A stretch of DNA of 35,714 nucleotides, taken from contig JAEMRC010000006.1 in the NCBI GenBank assembly GCA_016463545.1, positions 1 through 35,714 on the forward strand, given 5' to 3'. Below the pieces are notes generated by a model. The model had not been told where the DNA came from. It was given only the letters and a program-made list of their open reading frames with translations, and ran no database searches. How positions within the stretch are numbered: position 1 is the stretch's first letter; every line of letters begins with the position of its first letter. Made by a program: the position numbers and the translations under genes. The DNA is from Ilumatobacteraceae bacterium. GTDB lineage: Bacteria; Actinomycetota; Acidimicrobiia; Acidimicrobiales; Ilumatobacteraceae. Of the stretch, positions 16,052 to 23,379 are shown piece by piece.

Positions 16052-17139
16052 AGTTGTAAAATCACCAAGTCGTCTCGGTGCACTACCTCGATTGACACAT
16101 TGCTGTTGATGTCAGAACTGCGCTTACCCTGACTCTGCTCGATCTCAAGGCTTGACATTGCCGCCATGCCCCTGGCAACAACACGACTCGCTTCGTCACA
16201 TATCTCGATCGTGGCTCCCGCCACAAAATTGCCAACGACACTCACCACTCCTGCAGGCAACAATGACGTGCCTCGAGAGATGAGTGCTTCGCAGGCGCCA
16301 GCATCAACAACGACAGATCCTTCTACCTCTGCGGCAAATGCGATCCACAACTTACGAGCCGAAAGTTGACGATCATGGGGCAAGAACCATGTTCCAACAT
16401 TGCCGTCATTGGCGATAATGCGCGCTATTACGTCAGGGGTTTCGGCAGATGCAATGACAGCCACTACACCTGACCATGACGCAATGCGTGCAGCAGCAAT
16501 CTTGGAAGCCATGCCGCCGCTCCCGCGGTCTGTTCCGGATTGTCTTGCATCGACTTGTAACAGTGGATCATCTGCGGTGACAACGGGGATGATTTGAGCA
16601 GTTGAATCGGTGTGTGGATTAGTCGTATACAGACCATCCGTATCTGTCAGCAAGAGCAACACATCGGCCGAGACGAGATGCGACACCAATGCCGATAAAT
16701 GGTCATTGTCGCCGTATCTGATTTCGTTGTTGGCTATTGCATCGTTTTCGTTAACAACCGGGATACAACCAAGTTCAAGAAGTTTGAGCATGGTGTCACG
16801 CGCATGCAAGTACTGGGTGCGGTCTACAAAGTCATGGGGCACGAGCAAGACTTGCGCCATCACATGTCCGTGTGACTCAAATGCTTTTGCGTATGCGGCC
16901 ATCAACTGTGGTTGTCCAACAGCAGACAATGCCTGTAACGAAAGCACGTCTGTGGGTCTGCGATCAAGACGAAGACCAGCGATGCCGAGCGCGACTGCCC
17001 CAGAAGTAACAAGCACAATGTCGTGACCCTGTGTCTTGGCCTGTGAAATCTGGTTGGCTATTGCAGCCACCACATCGTGACGCAAGACGCCATCATCACT
17101 GGTCAGCGACGAAGTTCCGATTTTGACAACAATCTTCAT
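16048..17139 (-). CDS. proB: glutamate 5-kinase
   Basis: ProB phosphorylates glutamate to gamma-glutamyl phosphate, the first step of proline synthesis. The 363-aa protein begins MKIVVKIGTSSLTSDDG, the amino-acid-kinase phosphate loop. It continues with VTSGAVALGIAGL, VNENDAIANNEIRYGDND for substrate binding, LLTDTDGLYTTNP and GSGGMASKIAAA, and ends in a PUA domain (from about 280, VVDAGACEALISRGTSLLPAGV) as in longer ProB proteins. The ORF track adds 29 codons that overlap obgE; the ATG at 17139 lies ten bases after the obgE stop. proA is not next to it, because the region downstream is the convergent murJ. Feedback inhibition by proline is a family property. Confidence 0.95.
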   Translation of the reverse strand: MKIVVKIGTSSLTSDDGVLRHDVVAAIANQISQAKTQGHDIVLVTSGAVALGIAGLRLDRRPTDVLSLQALSAVGQPQLMAAYAKAFESHGHVMAQVLLVPHDFVDRTQYLHARDTMLKLLELGCIPVVNENDAIANNEIRYGDNDHLSALVSHLVSADVLLLLTDTDGLYTTNPHTDSTAQIIPVVTADDPLLQVDARQSGTDRGSGGMASKIAAARIASWSGVVAVIASAETPDVIARIIANDGNVGTWFLPHDRQLSARKLWIAFAAEVEGSVVVDAGACEALISRGTSLLPAGVVSVVGNFVAGATIEICDEASRVVARGMAAMSSLEIEQSQGKRSSDINSNVSIEVVHRDDLVILQL

Positions 17140-17149
17140 CTCTACACAC

Positions 17150-18400
17150 TCACATATCCGGAATGTATTCGAAACTGAATTCCGCGATCCACACCACATC
17201 TCCGGCCTTTGCACCTGCCCGAGCAAGGAGTTTGGGCACGCCGAGCTTGCTCAGGCGGTCGTCGATGTAGTTCAGAGATTCAGGGCTAGAGACGTCATTG
17301 AGGGCGACGGCACGCAATGCTGTTCGACCAAAGACACGGAATTCTGCCTCTCCGATGCGTTCAACCCAACTGCCATCGGGCTCTGGGCGCATAATGACGG
17401 TCGCCTCAAAAACTGGTTCTTGACCACGAGCTTCTTGCACCAAAGTTGCAAGTTTTCCGACAATTCCCTGGACATTTGCACGAGTGATCGCCGACATGTG
17501 GTCGTGTGCCCACTCAGCAATCGCGTCAGCGCTCACACTGTCATCTTTTGTGCCCACCACCAAAGATGGTCGCTCAAGAAGTTCTGGTCGATACTGACCA
17601 ATCTCACGGCGCAAGGTTTCGAGTTGATCCTCGGGAGAGATTGCCTCCATCGAATCCAGGTCAATGAGATAGCACAGCACGCGAGCACGTTCAACGTGTC
17701 GTAAAAACTGATGCCCCAACCCACGACCTTCACTTGCACCCTCGATCAATCCTGGAATATCTGCCATCACAAATTCAGTCGCACTGTCTACACGCACGAC
17801 GCCAAGATGAGGCTCAAGAGTGGTGAATGGATAATTAGCGATCTTTGGCTTCGCCGCAGACACAACACTGATAAAAGTGCTCTTACCGGCATTTGGAAAT
17901 CCAACAAGTGCAACATCAGCCATCAGTTTGAGTTCTAATCTCATCCACCGCTCGGCTCCGTGTTCCCCTTGTTCAGCAAAACTTGGAGCACGCCGACGGT
18001 TGGTCATAAATCGTGCGTTGCCACGACCACCGCGACCACCAGATGCAGCGAGCCATTTGTCCCCGTGATTGACGAGGTCCGCAAGTATTTCGCCGGTGTA
18101 CAAATCCCGTGCGATGGTTCCTTCCGGAACAGCAATCAACAGATCGGCTCCGCGTTTTCCGTGTAGATCTTTTCCCTTGCCATGCACCCCATCTGCACCG
18201 CTGCGATGAGGATGATCACGAAATGCCAATAGTGACGCAGCATTGCGATCTGCAACTAGCCAAACATCTCCGCCCTTGCCGCCATCTCCACCGTTTGGGC
18301 CGCCAAAGGCCTCTGGGCCTTCGCGCCGAAAACTTACGCAGCCAGCACCCCCGTCACCACCCTTGGCATTTAATTGCGCCTCGTCAACGAACACACTCAT
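17150..18400 (-). CDS. obgE: Obg-family GTPase
   Basis: ObgE is a GTPase linked to late 50S assembly and stress control. The 416-aa protein has all three domains: the Gly-rich Obg fold (1 to about 158; KGGDGGAGCVSFRRE, GGRGGRGNARF), the G domain (G1 GFPNAGKST, NYPFTTLEPHLG, G3 DIPGLIEGASEG, and a G4 that reads TKDD instead of the usual NKxD), and a C-terminal OCT domain (VFGRTALRAVALNDVSSPES). The G4 Thr for Asn is a mild departure. The ORF track starts 43 codons too early; MSVFVDEAQL is the true N-terminus. No SD precedes it, but TAGCCT lies seven bases upstream, so the mRNA may be leaderless. proB follows. Confidence 0.95.
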   Translation of the reverse strand: MSVFVDEAQLNAKGGDGGAGCVSFRREGPEAFGGPNGGDGGKGGDVWLVADRNAASLLAFRDHPHRSGADGVHGKGKDLHGKRGADLLIAVPEGTIARDLYTGEILADLVNHGDKWLAASGGRGGRGNARFMTNRRRAPSFAEQGEHGAERWMRLELKLMADVALVGFPNAGKSTFISVVSAAKPKIANYPFTTLEPHLGVVRVDSATEFVMADIPGLIEGASEGRGLGHQFLRHVERARVLCYLIDLDSMEAISPEDQLETLRREIGQYRPELLERPSLVVGTKDDSVSADAIAEWAHDHMSAITRANVQGIVGKLATLVQEARGQEPVFEATVIMRPEPDGSWVERIGEAEFRVFGRTALRAVALNDVSSPESLNYIDDRLSKLGVPKLLARAGAKAGDVVWIAEFSFEYIPDM

Positions 18401-18407
18401 GCATGTC

Positions 18408-18413
18408 AGGCTA
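18408..18413 (-). promoter_or_regulatory. probable -10 element of a leaderless obgE transcript
   Basis: On the minus strand TAGCCT is followed by GACATGC and the obgE ATG, a seven-base gap with no Shine-Dalgarno. The same TAGCCTG sequence occurs at the same distance before ndk. The site supports independent transcription of obgE-proB, which are cut off from rpmA by the inverted dgt gene. Confidence 0.5.
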
Positions 18414-18453
18414 TCGGTGACATGCTCCGCGCATCTCTGATCCAGCCGTGACC

Positions 18454-18459
18454 TATCGT
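18454..18459 (+). promoter_or_regulatory. probable -10 element of a leaderless dgt transcript
   Basis: TATCGT (TANNNT) is followed by ATTGAT and the dgt ATG, a six-base gap. There is no purine-rich Shine-Dalgarno near the ATG. This element supports choosing the ATG at 18466 over the upstream GTG at 18448, which would lie in front of the -10 box. Confidence 0.5.
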
Positions 18460-18465
18460 ATTGAT

Positions 18466-19617
18466 ATGGCTGATGAAGATTCCGCACAGTTCGATCACTC
18501 CAAGCGCTCTCGCGATTGGGCAGCCACAATGGCAGGTCACCTTACATCTGATATTCGTTTAGCGCATGCCGACTCGTGGGCTGGTCCAGGAACGACCGAG
18601 ATCGCAGATCGCTTTGCCCGAGAGGACGCCGATGCGGGAATTCTTGCCCCACTTGCAACACACGCCACCGGTTCTGGGACGCGTGCGATAGACGAACAGC
18701 CCGACGAGTATCGCACCTGTTTCGAACGCGACCGCGACCGCATTTTGCATGCATCTGCCTTTCGTCGTCTCTCCGGAAAAACTCAAGTATTTGTCTTCCC
18801 TCACGACCATCAACGCACCCGACTTACCCACGCGCTTGAGGTTGCTCAAGTCGCGGTGTCGGTGGCTCGCGCTTTGCGACTCAATGTTGCTCTCACGGAG
18901 GCCATTGCACTTGGGCACGATTGCGGACACGGACCAGGTGGGCACGCCAGCGAAGATGCATTATCGCCCTATATCGACGGTGGTTACGACCATGCCGTTT
19001 GGGGTTCTGATGTTGTGTTGGTGTCGCTCAATCTGTGCACACAGACACTGGACGGAATCCGCAATCACAGTTGGTCGCGGCCAGCACCAAGCACACCCGA
19101 AGGCGAAGTCGTCAGTTGGGCAGACCGCATTGCGTACGTCTGCCACGACTTTGAAGACGCCGTTGCTGCCGGAGTCGTCACCCCACAACAACTCCCCGAT
19201 CTTGTGCGCACCCGTTGCGGCGTTAGTCGCGCCCAACAACTGCGCACCTTTATCCACTCAATGATTCAAGCAAGTGCCGCGACAGGTCGCATCGGCATGG
19301 TCCCTGACATCGCTGACGCACTCGCGGCGTTTCGACAATTCAATTATGACCAGGTCTATTTGCGAGCAGAGTCACAAGCGCAAGCGCAAGCGGTCATTGA
19401 CTTGCTACGTTCTTTGGTTGATCACTTTGCATCGCACCCACGCGACTTGCCACTCGTATCTGACTTCGCACCTGCAGACCCAGGTAGCACTCTTGCAGTT
19501 CGCAACGCAGTCACGTATGTCGGCGGAATGACTGATCGTTTTGCATGCCGGCAGGCAATTACTTTGCTTCAGTACGACATATCCAAACTGCCACAAGGCA
19601 TCGATACGTCTATCTAG
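18466..19617 (+). CDS. dgt: dGTPase-like HD-domain triphosphohydrolase
   Basis: Dgt-type enzymes cleave dNTPs to the deoxynucleoside and triphosphate. The 383-aa protein carries the HD-domain metal ligands: RTRLTHALEVAQ (His122), ALGHDCGHGPGGH (His151-Asp152) and a later VSWADRIAYVCHD. The FRRLSGKTQVF segment before them is typical of the dGTPase family. The N-terminus has about 40 residues more than I expect for short dGTPases, Ala/Asp-rich and probably disordered. The ATG at 18466 is chosen because TATCGT lies six bases before it. The gene is inverted between rpmA and obgE, which are usually adjacent, and converges on rpmA with a 40-base gap. Specificity for dGTP is not proven by sequence. 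Confidence 0.9.
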   Translation: MADEDSAQFDHSKRSRDWAATMAGHLTSDIRLAHADSWAGPGTTEIADRFAREDADAGILAPLATHATGSGTRAIDEQPDEYRTCFERDRDRILHASAFRRLSGKTQVFVFPHDHQRTRLTHALEVAQVAVSVARALRLNVALTEAIALGHDCGHGPGGHASEDALSPYIDGGYDHAVWGSDVVLVSLNLCTQTLDGIRNHSWSRPAPSTPEGEVVSWADRIAYVCHDFEDAVAAGVVTPQQLPDLVRTRCGVSRAQQLRTFIHSMIQASAATGRIGMVPDIADALAAFRQFNYDQVYLRAESQAQAQAVIDLLRSLVDHFASHPRDLPLVSDFAPADPGSTLAVRNAVTYVGGMTDRFACRQAITLLQYDISKLPQGIDTSI

Positions 19618-19625
19618 CGGTAATC

Positions 19626-19647
19626 ACTCACCTCAGGTCTGAGGAGT
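19626..19647. terminator. weak hairpin between convergent dgt and rpmA
   Basis: CCTCA-GGTC-TGAGG forms a five-base-pair stem with a four-base loop, and three further pairs (ACT/AGT) are possible across a two-base bulge. It lies in the 40-base gap between convergent genes, so it could stop transcription from either side. There is no U-run on either strand, so an intrinsic terminator is doubtful. Confidence 0.25.
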
Positions 19648-19657
19648 CAGTAAATAC

Positions 19658-19912
19658 TTAGGCACTTGGGAGCACGTCGACCACTTTGCGGCCACGACGT
19701 TCGCCCCACTTCACATTGCCAGCAACGAGAGCGAACAGTGTGTCGTCTTTACCTTTGCCAACATTTTTTCCGGGATGCACGGTTGTTCCGCGCTGACGCA
19801 CAAGGATTGTCCCGGCGTTAATGCTGGTGCCATCAAAAACTTTGACTCCCAAACGCTGAGCATTCGAGTCACGTCCGTTTCGCGTAGAGCCGCCGCCTTT
19901 GGTCTTTGACAT
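19658..19912 (-). CDS. rpmA: 50S ribosomal protein L27
   Basis: L27 reaches the peptidyl transferase centre of the 50S subunit. The 84-aa protein has the invariant N-terminal block [20 protein letters not shown], then [15 protein letters not shown] and [12 protein letters not shown], at normal length. Its start reads MSKTKGGG, without the long cleavable prepeptide seen in Firmicutes. AAAGG lies before the ATG. It follows rplU by six bases and is co-transcribed with it. Downstream the usual obgE is displaced by the inverted dgt. Confidence 0.97.
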   Translation of the reverse strand: MSKTKGGGSTRNGRDSNAQRLGVKVFDGTSINAGTILVRQRGTTVHPGKNVGKGKDDTLFALVAGNVKWGERRGRKVVDVLPSA

Positions 19913-19918
19913 CTGGTG

Positions 19919-20230
19919 TCAGCCTTTCAGAATCGAAGTAATTTCGACGACAGAATATTGTTGACGATGTCCGTAGCGACGGTGATGATTCGTGCGTCGC
20001 TTGTATGTGAAGCCGTCAATTTTGGGGCCCTTTGCGGTGCCGATCACACGACCAGTTACCGATGCGCCTTTGAGTTGATCTGGTGTTGCCAAGATCGCAT
20101 CGCCGTCGACGAGCATGATTGGTCGGAGTGACACCTCTGTCCCGTCCTCGACATGCAGAAGTTCAACCTGGACGTGTTGTCCTTGGGCCACTTTTTCTTG
20201 CTTGCCACCTGATGCGATTACTGCGTACAT
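19919..20230 (-). CDS. rplU: 50S ribosomal protein L21
   Basis: L21 binds 23S rRNA in the 50S subunit. The 103-aa protein starts MYAVIASGGKQEKVAQG, the standard L21 opening, and ends with KRRTNHHRRYGHRQQYSVVEI, the conserved basic 3' block. The ORF track's longer version starts 16 codons earlier in the rne-rplU gap. MYAVI at 20230 is the family start, although an ATG three codons before it (MTVMYAV) could also be used. A possible promoter lies before it on this strand (TTGTCA, 18 bases, TAGAGT). rpmA follows. Confidence 0.97.
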   Translation of the reverse strand: MYAVIASGGKQEKVAQGQHVQVELLHVEDGTEVSLRPIMLVDGDAILATPDQLKGASVTGRVIGTAKGPKIDGFTYKRRTNHHRRYGHRQQYSVVEITSILKG

Positions 20231-20322
20231 AACAGTCATTGACTCTATCTCTCTCATTGATGAAATGACAATCGCCATCTCACTGGATTTGGGTATTTTC
20301 TTGACGATCTTGGGGTTCAGAA

Positions 20323-22077
20323 CTAGTTCAGAAGCTCAAAATCGACCTTGACTCCGCGCCCTTCGCAGTCAGGGCAGGTCTCGGTAAACGAATTCAGCAG
20401 ACCCTCTCCAATGCGTTTGCGGGTCATTTCGACAAGGCCAAGTTCGGAAATATCAAAGACTTGCGTCCGAGTCTTATCCCTACTCAAGGCAGCACGGAAT
20501 GACTCAAGAACCTTCTTGCGGTTGTCCTTGATCTCCATGTCGATGAAGTCAATGACAATGATTCCGCCAATATCTCGGAGGCGCAATTGGTGAGCCACCT
20601 CTTCGGCTGCTTCTAGGTTATTGCGAAACACGGTTTCTTCGAGACTTGTTGTGCCAACGTTTTTACCTGTGTTGACGTCAATGACAGTCAATGCCTCAGT
20701 GTGCTCGATAATTAGTGAGCCACCTGATGGCAGCCACACTTTGGGGTCAAGAGCCTTGTGTAATTGTTCGTGAACATGATGTGTCTCAAACAGCGACAGT
20801 GTTTCTGCCTCGGCATCGTAATACTCAATACGGTCCGCAAGTTCTGGATTAAATGCGCTGACGTAGTCTTTGACGTCTTCATACAACCGATGATCATCAA
20901 TGATGACACCACGATGCTCAGCCGTGAACTCCTCGCGTATGACTCGCACTGCAAGTTCAGGCTCGCGATACAACAATGTTGGACCCTTAGCACTCTTGGC
21001 TTTGTCTTCAATAATTTTCCACTGCTCAACAAGACGAGTCATGTCGGCGGTTAGTTCTTGCTCCGTCGCAAATTCTGCTGCAGTACGCAAAATAACACCA
21101 TGCTCTTGGGGCTTGACGCGATCAAGAATCGATCGCAACCGGCGACGCTCTGCATCAGGAAGACGCTTTGAAATGCCATACGCCTTGCTATTAGGAATTA
21201 AAACGACAAACCGACCAGGCAAGGAGACTTCTTGTGTTAGTCGAGCACCTTTTGCAGCGATTGGATTTTTTGTGACCTGACACAAAATCATCTGACTCGA
21301 ACGCAGGATCTGTTCGATTCGTGCTTCAGGAGCACCCTCGACGTCTTCATGCTCAAACTGCACGTCTCCGCGATACAACACTGCGTTCTTAGGTGTCGCA
21401 ATGTCAACAAATGCTGCTTCCATTCCTGGCAATACATTTTGTACGCGTCCAAGATAAATGTTTCCATGAATCTGGGCAACATCGTCGGCTGGTCGACTGA
21501 CATAGTGCTCAATCAGGCTTCGTCCTTCAAGAACTGCAACTTGAGTAATGCCGCCGCGCACCTGCACGCACATGAAATATCTACCAACGGGACGGCCATT
21601 GCGCTCTCGGCCACGACGTCTTTCGATGATGCTGGCATCGGTCTCAACAGCCGTCCTCTTGGGCGCTGGCACAGAATCACTGCGGTTTCGACTTCGTCCG
21701 CCCCTGCGATTTCGTTTCTTTGCCGAATTTGTCTGCGCATTTTCGGAAGTGGCACCTGAGTTGCCCTGCGCAGCGCCGCTCTGGGGCTGCGTGGACTGAG
21801 CAACGGCCACCCGTGGTGCAGGCCTAGTGTCTCCAATTTGAGGCCGACGAACGAGAGCCTGTTGCGCCACCTCCGGGTCGCGGACACGACCTTCTTGAGG
21901 AGGATCAGGCAATTCGGTTGGGTTAACAGTCTCGTTCGAGATCACATCTGTCTCGTCGGAAACTTCATCATCGTGAGTCACGAGGCCATCAATGGCTGGT
22001 CTCTTATTGCGATTTTTGCCGCCGCGTGATCCGCGACGACGCTTCTGTGCTGGTGTAGCACCGCTTCCGGTGTCCAT
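20323..22077 (-). CDS. rne: ribonuclease E/G
   Basis: RNase E/G cuts single-stranded AU-rich RNA in mRNA decay and in rRNA and tRNA processing. The 584-aa protein has an N-terminal disordered basic region (1 to about 160; QKRRRGSRGGKNRNKR and KKRNRRGGRSRNR), then an S1 domain (GNIYLGRVQNVLPGMEAAFVDI), the 5'-sensor/RNase H-like part, the catalytic metal ligands Asp467 (TVIDVNTG) and Asp510 (IVIDFIDME), spaced 43 residues as in E. coli, and the Zn-link CPDC (568-571). It ends right after the Zn-link, so it has no C-terminal scaffold; the disordered part sits at the N-terminus, as in other actinobacteria. The ATG at 22077 follows AAGGGA. Confidence 0.94.
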   Translation of the reverse strand: MDTGSGATPAQKRRRGSRGGKNRNKRPAIDGLVTHDDEVSDETDVISNETVNPTELPDPPQEGRVRDPEVAQQALVRRPQIGDTRPAPRVAVAQSTQPQSGAAQGNSGATSENAQTNSAKKRNRRGGRSRNRSDSVPAPKRTAVETDASIIERRRGRERNGRPVGRYFMCVQVRGGITQVAVLEGRSLIEHYVSRPADDVAQIHGNIYLGRVQNVLPGMEAAFVDIATPKNAVLYRGDVQFEHEDVEGAPEARIEQILRSSQMILCQVTKNPIAAKGARLTQEVSLPGRFVVLIPNSKAYGISKRLPDAERRRLRSILDRVKPQEHGVILRTAAEFATEQELTADMTRLVEQWKIIEDKAKSAKGPTLLYREPELAVRVIREEFTAEHRGVIIDDHRLYEDVKDYVSAFNPELADRIEYYDAEAETLSLFETHHVHEQLHKALDPKVWLPSGGSLIIEHTEALTVIDVNTGKNVGTTSLEETVFRNNLEAAEEVAHQLRLRDIGGIIVIDFIDMEIKDNRKKVLESFRAALSRDKTRTQVFDISELGLVEMTRKRIGEGLLNSFTETCPDCEGRGVKVDFELLN

Positions 22078-22203
22078 GAAAAATCCCTTCCCACGTCGCG
22101 CCGAACAGCGCGCCATGCTGGGCCGATGGCAGCCATTGCGGCGCCATCACCCGAACGATCGTGAGGACCTATTTGTCCTGTGGATGAAGTTTACCTGAGA
22201 TTG

Positions 22204-23379
22204 CTACCGAAAACGGCGCATATGCACGTTCTGGACGATTCCGACCATGATTGCAAAGGCCACCGTGTGAGAACCGCCATAACTGACGAATGGCAGCGGA
22301 ACCCCCGTTACGGGCATAAGTCCCATCGTCATCCCAATATTTTGAAAGGATTGCCACAGAATCATCGTGAAGACCCCGGCACACAGAAATCGGCCGAATC
22401 GATCTTTTGCCATTTGGGCAATCCGAAAAACTCGCCACAAAATCACCCCGAGGATTATGAGCACGCTGAGACACCCCACTAGTCCAAATTGCTCCCCGAC
22501 CGCCGAAAAGACAAAGTCTGTGGACTGCACCGGAATAAACGCTCCGTTAGTGAGTGGACCCTTGAGATATCCCTTCCCAAACAATCCTCCGTTGGCGACG
22601 GCTCGTTTAGCAAATCGAACTTGATACACAATTGATTGCAATCGCGTCTCGTCCGAGTTCTGATTAAAAAAAGCAGTAATTCGGCGCAATTGGTAATTGC
22701 TCACCACGCCAGCAGCAACTGCTCCTGTTACCGACACGATTGCAAGGCTCGTTACAAAAACAATATTGCGCATTCGCGCTCCTGCAACCAGCATTACTCC
22801 CATCGCACATGCAACTAATACAGATGCTGAACCCAAGTCGGGCTCGACCGTAATAAGCGCCGCTGGAAGACCAACCAACATCAGTCCTTGAATAAATCGC
22901 TCATACGACACCGAGTCCGAGTCGTCATCTGCCAAGAACCCTGCCAGCAAAAGCAAGGTCGCCACCTTGGCAAACTCAGATGGCTGCAATGAAACTGGTC
23001 CCAAATTGAATGAAAGCCGGGCTCCTCCTGTCGCGGCTCCCGCAACAAGCACGAGGACAAGCAAGATGATTGTCCCAACATAGAGCAGACCTGCGTTACC
23101 ACGTAATTGTCCTCCGTAGTCAAGCAACATAATGAAAGCCAAAATTGCCGCTGCAAAAATAATGAAAATAATCTGGCGTTGTAGAAAATAAAACGGATCT
23201 GCCCCTCTGTTCAAAAGGCGGGGGCGCGTCGCTGAATACACGATCACAGCTCCAATCGTGGTTTGAACAGCGACCGCTACCATTAGCACCCAATCGATAT
23301 TGCGACTGGGCTCGCCATAACTGCGGCGAATATTGCCAAGACCCGAGCTAGGCGAACGTTCAAAAAGTGCAAAGGCCAT
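22204..23379 (-). CDS. rodA: RodA peptidoglycan glycosyltransferase (SEDS family)
   Basis: RodA polymerises lipid II during side-wall growth together with its class B PBP. The 391-aa protein has about ten helices and the SEDS motifs LQPSEFAKVATLL, TVEPDLGSASV (with the key Asp), VQSTDFVFSAVGEQFG and VTGVPLPFVSYGGS. The short cytoplasmic N-terminus is typical. The ATG shares a base with the mrdA stop (TAATG), so the two are translationally coupled, which fits a RodA-PBP2 pair made in equal amounts. 126 bases separate its stop from the rne start. Confidence 0.95.
   Translation of the reverse strand: MAFALFERSPSSGLGNIRRSYGEPSRNIDWVLMVAVAVQTTIGAVIVYSATRPRLLNRGADPFYFLQRQIIFIIFAAAILAFIMLLDYGGQLRGNAGLLYVGTIILLVLVLVAGAATGGARLSFNLGPVSLQPSEFAKVATLLLLAGFLADDDSDSVSYERFIQGLMLVGLPAALITVEPDLGSASVLVACAMGVMLVAGARMRNIVFVTSLAIVSVTGAVAAGVVSNYQLRRITAFFNQNSDETRLQSIVYQVRFAKRAVANGGLFGKGYLKGPLTNGAFIPVQSTDFVFSAVGEQFGLVGCLSVLIILGVILWRVFRIAQMAKDRFGRFLCAGVFTMILWQSFQNIGMTMGLMPVTGVPLPFVSYGGSHTVAFAIMVGIVQNVHMRRFR

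Noticed and set aside
16048-17139. Fused or broken proline operon
   Set aside because: proB is complete with its PUA domain; proA is simply not adjacent, which is common enough.
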